Source: Gymnogyps californianus (lineage: Eukaryota > Chordata > Aves > Accipitriformes > Cathartidae). From it: DNA of 64,000 nt. The stretch covers positions 18,661,698 through 18,725,697 of the forward strand of contig NC_059485.1 of assembly GCF_018139145.2 (NCBI RefSeq), given 5' to 3'. Shown here one piece after another: positions 60,110 to 64,000 of the stretch; position 1 is the first letter of the stretch, and every line of letters starts with the position of its first letter. The position numbers and the translations under genes are program-made. The notes beneath the pieces are model-generated. The model had not been told where the DNA came from, did not search any database, and was given only the letters and a program-made list of their open reading frames with translations.

Positions 60110-61655
60110 TAGAATCATTTAGGTTGGAAAGGACCTTTAAGATCATCGAGTCCAACTGTTAACCTAACACTGCTAGGTCCACCACTAAACCATGTCCCTA
60201 AGCGCCACATCTACATGTCTTTTAAATACCCCCAGGGATGGTAACTCCACCACTTCCCTGGGCAGCCTGTTCCAATGCTTGACAGCCCTTTTGGTGAAGA
60301 AATTTTTCCTAATATCCAATCTAAACCTCCCCTGGCACGACTTGAGGCCATTTCCTCTTGTCCTATTGCTTGTTACCTGGGAGAAGAGACCGACCCCCCA
60401 CCTCACTACAACCTCCTTTCAGGTAGCTGTAGAGAGTGATAAGGTCTCCCCTGAGCCTTCTCTTCTCCAGGCTAAACAACCCCAGTGCCCTCAGCCGCTC
60501 CTCATCAGACTTGTGCTCCAGACCCTTCACCAGCTTTGCTGCCCTTCTTTGGAGGCGCTCCAGCACCTCAGTGTCTTTCTTGTAGTGACGGGGCCCAAAA
60601 CTGAACATAGTGTTCGAGGTGCGGCTTCCCTAGGGCCGAGTACAGGGGGACGATCACTTCCCTAGTCCTGCTGGCCGTGCTATTTCTGACACAAGCCAGG
60701 ATGCTGTTGGCCTTCTTGGCCACCTGGGCACACTGCCGGCTCATATTCAGCCGGCTGTCGACCAACACCCCCAGGTCCTTCTCTGCCGGGCAGCTTTCCG
60801 GCCACTCTTCCCCAGTCCTGTAGCATTGCACGGGGTTGTTGTGACCCAAGTGCAGGACCCGGCACTGAGCCTTGTTGAATCTCGTACAGTTGGTCTCGGC
60901 TCATTGCTCCAGCCTGTCCAGATCCCTCTGCAGAGCCTTCCTACCCTCGAGCAGATCAACACTGCCGCCCAACTTGGTGTCATCTGCAAACTTACTGAGG
61001 GTGCACTCGATCCCCTTGTCCAGATCAATGATAGAGATAGTAAACAGAACTGGCCCCAATACTGAGCCCTGGAGAACACCGCTTGTGACCGGCCACCATC
61101 TGGATTTAACTCCATTCCCCACAACTCTTTGGGCCCGGCCATCCAGCCAGTTTTTTACCCAGCGAAGAGCACGCCTGTCCAAGCCATGAGCAGCCAGTTT
61201 CTCCAGGAGAATGCTGTGGGAAACAGTGTCAAAGGCTTTACTAAAGTCTAGGTAGATGACATCCACAGCCTTTCCCTCATCCACTAAGTGGGTCACCTTG
61301 TCACAGGAGGAGATCAGGTTAGTCAAGCAGGACCTGCCTTTCATAAACCCATGCTGACTGGGCCTGATCACCTGGTTGTCCTGTACGTGCCACGTGATGG
61401 CACTCAGATGATCTGCTCCATAACCTTCCCTGGCACCGAGGTCAGGCTGACAGCTCTGTAGTTCCCCAGGTCCTCCTTCCGGCCCTTCTTGTAGATGGGT
61501 ATCACATTTGCTAACCTCCAGTCAACGGGGACCTCCCCAGTTAGCCAGGACTGCTGATAAATGATGGAAAGTGGCCTGGTGAGCAATTCCGCGAGCTGCC
61601 TCAGTACCCTTGGGTGGATCCCATCCGGCCCCATAGACCTGTGTGTGTCAACGAT
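60110..61655 (-). mobile_element. CR1-family LINE, 5'-truncated
   Basis: The plus strand at 60111 onward carries the familiar reverse complement of a CR1 tail (AGAATCATTTAGGTTGGAAA...), so the element runs on the minus strand with its 3' end at about 60110. The terminal repeat is a single degenerate ATTCTA. Upstream of a short 3' UTR lies the C-terminal part of ORF2, including the reverse transcriptase. Recognisable homology stops at about 61655, so the 5' UTR, ORF1 and the endonuclease part of ORF2 are absent, as is usual for CR1 copies made by incomplete reverse transcription. The element is antisense to the presumed host gene. Confidence 0.95.
60185..61640 (-). pseudogene. CR1 ORF2 reverse transcriptase remnant, broken
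   Basis: This covers about 480 codons of the reverse transcriptase and C-terminal region. Landmarks in order on the minus strand are MGPDGIHPRVL near 61634, [14 protein letters not shown], the motif-A block [17 protein letters not shown], the catalytic FADD at 60979-60990, and the C-terminal [10 protein letters not shown] and HWNRLP blocks, ending VDVALRDMV before a stop at about 60184. It is broken by a frameshift near 61404, an in-frame TGA at 60901-60903 where CR1 normally has tryptophan, a frameshift near 60585-60595 and another in the C run 60394-60399. It cannot make a working enzyme. The modest damage suggests middle age rather than an ancient copy. Confidence 0.93.
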
Positions 61656-63978
61656 CAGTGCTGAGGGAGGATCCAGGGAGCACCTCGTGCTGCAAAGGGA
61701 GATGCTGTCTGGTTTGCAGCATCATCTGTTGCATTGTAACAGATACGCTCACCGCTCTTGTACTTGCCTGAGCAAAATGACTGTTCTCAGAGTGGCCAAC
61801 CTGGCATTGTTTATAAAGGATCTGGTTGTGGTTTTTTTCTGTAGTAGAGCTGGACATGTGCAGGAGGTGATGGGACCCCTTGAAGTATGGAAACCCGCAT
61901 GCCCTAAATCTTCTGTTGCTTTGGGATACGTGGATGGGGGAGTCTGGGAGAGGAGGTAAGATGTGGCCATCCTTGCAGGCAGCAGCTCCTCAGGGAAAGG
62001 CTCTTGTCTCTTCTAGGGGAGAGTGCTTGTCCGCTGTAGTGCTTGGGGCTGCAGGGATTGAACCTGTCCAAATGATATCTTTTTTCTATTATTATTAAGA
62101 CTCAGTGTGTTGTTCCTCCATGTGTCAGGATACAGATAAAGCTGTTCTTTAGTCTCTCTGCTATGCATGGGTCTAGTCCCAATGCCGACACCACGTCTCT
62201 TCTTGTCTAAAGCCCTTATTACATGTTCTTGGTCTGCCAAGCGCTTCCAGTCCCCGACCTTTGGGTTCATGGTGCTTAATGTGGTTATTATGAAATAATC
62301 TCCAGGTGGTTGCATCTCCTGGCATGCATGGCTGTGATGTCTGTGGCACACCATCTTGTACCCCCTTCCTGCGTGGTCAGAGGCTGGAGCATTAATTTGG
62401 GACTGAGCTCTGCTTCTCTGACTCCTTTGAGCTGCCATGAGCCTGGGGGGCTGCAACAGGCCCTTTTGCTCTCCATCTTCCCCCGCCTTCCCCACTGGGG
62501 CTGCGGAGGGGGAAGCCCCAGCCCTGATAGTGCTCTCAAGCCACCGTTGTTGGTAGCTGTGCCTGTGCTCAGCACTGCCTGAAGACACGACATGTCCCTT
62601 TTTGATTTCCAGCTGGGTATGGATTAATGCCTGTGTATCCAGAGGGAATTCCCACCAGCTCCTAGCCCAGCAACTGCTACAGAGCATGGGCAAAGCAGAG
62701 AGGCCCCAGGCTCTGGCTCCTTTCTCAATGCTGTTCCCCACAGCAGGGTGCCAGCGGAGCCGGGCAGGGGCATGGCCACACACAGCTCCATGTGCATTCT
62801 CCTCCTGAGCTCCTTTGCACGTTGCTGGTTCTTGCAGGGTGAGCCAGGGTTTGGCCAGAGTCTGCTTCACCCCACTATGGTCCTCTGAGCATCTTGTGGC
62901 TGCCCTCCCAAGCCCGGAAAAGCACAGAGATTCGGGAACACCCCGGGAGGGAACGGCAGTGGGGTCTGGCGTGTTGCAGTCTAAACTGCCTCTAAAAGCA
63001 GGATAGTCCTGGGGTGCATGTACCCAGGGAGGAGGCAGCAGGCTGGTGCTCTGGAGGAGATGCGGTCTCGGCTCAGCCCAGCTTTGCTGGTGGTCTCGGG
63101 CAGCCACTTGGCCTCTGTGTGCTGGAGAGCCCTGTCTTCATGCTCAGATGCCAAGTCCACGCGAACTGCCTGCCTTCCCTCGTGTATGCATCCAGCCCTA
63201 GAGCTGCTCTGTACTTTGCTCGGGTGGAACGATGCTGAAGCATGAGTAATAATCCAAACCAAACTAGAACTTGGCTCTTCTGCCTGCAGCAAGTCTTTGA
63301 GCTGATCTTGCTTTGCCCTGTGCAAAGTCTCTTTACCACCAGGACACCCACCAGAAGAGAATGCGGGAGCGGTTCTCACCGTTTTAAGCCCAGTATGGCA
63401 TTAGGACCAGGCTTAGATATTGCAGAACTTTTGAGGATGCTTTCCCCTCCCTGCAGTGGTGACGGGAGCTGCCAAAGCTGCAGACCTTTTGAGTCAAAGT
63501 CGTTGTCCTGCTGCATTGCTTCTTCATGGTGGGAACTGTTACCTGCCTTCAGTAACCCCCAATGGGACCTCACTTTAAAATCTTCTGGAGCTCTATCGCA
63601 GCAGAGAGTGTGGATGGAGAGGGCAGGGTGCACCTGGGGCAGCGCGAGGGCGGTGGCTTGCTGCTGGGCAGCTGCCTCGAGGCTGCCTGGACAGCAGACC
63701 TCCCGCCTGGGCGGCCATCCTCATGGTCCTGGTGGTTAGTGACCAGCACAAGGAGGAGAACAAATGCACGCCGAGGAGGATTTGCTTGTGGGAGCGTCTT
63801 GCTCTGAGGTCAGGGTAGAGGTTGCTTCAGGAGCCCAGTGGAGGAGGATGTGGCTGTTGTGTCCAGAGCATCCAAGAGCCATGCAAGGGGTTGCCTTTGA
63901 AAGCGGCTGGTGCTTGTTTCCCTTGGGGGCTGGCTGACCACATAAATGATGGGGTTTTTTAAGTATCTCCTCCTCTAG
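61656..63978. other. Presumed intron, nothing coding supported
   Basis: Intron-like sequence with no recognised repeat. The longest open frame of the window, 364 codons on the minus strand at 62013-63107, lies here. It has no homology that I recognise and no splice support, and it is best explained by the low T content of the minus strand. Confidence 0.4.
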
Positions 63979-64000
63979 ACAGCTCAGCCTGGAAGCGCGC
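63979..64000 (+). CDS. Possible exon start cut by the window end
   Basis: A good acceptor (AAGTATCTCCTCCTCTAG) ends at 63978. With upstream phase 2, as left by the 57270 candidate, the first base completes an arginine codon and the remaining bases read QLSLEAR with no stop. All three frames are open over this short stretch, so the frame gives no support. No donor can be seen because the window ends. Confidence 0.15.

Noticed and set aside
62013..63107. 364-codon open frame on the minus strand, the longest in the window
   Set aside because: No recognisable domain, no splice or start context, and mixed low-information composition. The minus strand is poor in T here, which makes stop codons rare, so length alone is weak evidence.
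1..64000. Bacterial-type systems, CRISPR arrays, tRNA or rRNA genes
   Set aside because: Nothing resembling repeats with regular spacers, cloverleaf genes or operons was found. The sequence is vertebrate nuclear DNA.

Overview
The window looks like vertebrate nuclear DNA, most probably from a bird. The evidence is a 5'-truncated CR1-family LINE at about 60110-61655, a solo LTR of the ERVL-like type common in neoavian genomes at 27325-27935, well-formed spliceosomal splice sites, no dense coding, and a base composition near 50% G+C. I see no bacterial, phage or plasmid features, no rRNA, tRNA or CRISPR array, and no intact intronless gene. The exact species cannot be read from the sequence.

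Layout: almost all of the 64 kb reads as intron, or intron plus intergenic DNA. Two segments on the plus strand are well supported as internal coding exons of one gene: 10199-10392 (intron phases 2 and 1) and 17202-17419 (phases 1 and 0). They have good acceptors, strong GTGAGT donors, and a shared reading frame across the junction. I do not recognise the protein. It is hydrophilic, proline- and serine-rich, then basic, with a stretch reading RTRSFYMRKSLSV. Weaker plus-strand candidates have compatible phases: a 42-base exon at 7011-7052, a 97-base exon at 45334-45430, a 55-base exon at 57270-57324, and an acceptor at the last bases (exon from 63979). An alternative terminal exon may start at 37666. 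If the chain is right, the gene runs left to right through the whole window and continues on both sides.

Mobile DNA: both recognisable elements lie on the minus strand, antisense to the exons. The solo LTR has 5-base target duplications, TG...CA ends, a TATA box and a poly(A) signal. The CR1 fragment keeps the reverse transcriptase FADD motif but has three frameshifts and an in-frame stop. A diverged pair of about 82-base repeats (5551-5632 and 6231-6313), an 18-base tandem repeat, a perfect 13-base inverted repeat (28131-28176), long T tracts and C/G runs make up the rest of the visible structure.

The plus strand appears richer in T and G than in A and C. That fits transcription in the plus direction and helps explain why long but meaningless open frames are common on the minus strand. 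I found no convincing undescribed system. The most useful lead is the identity of the host gene.
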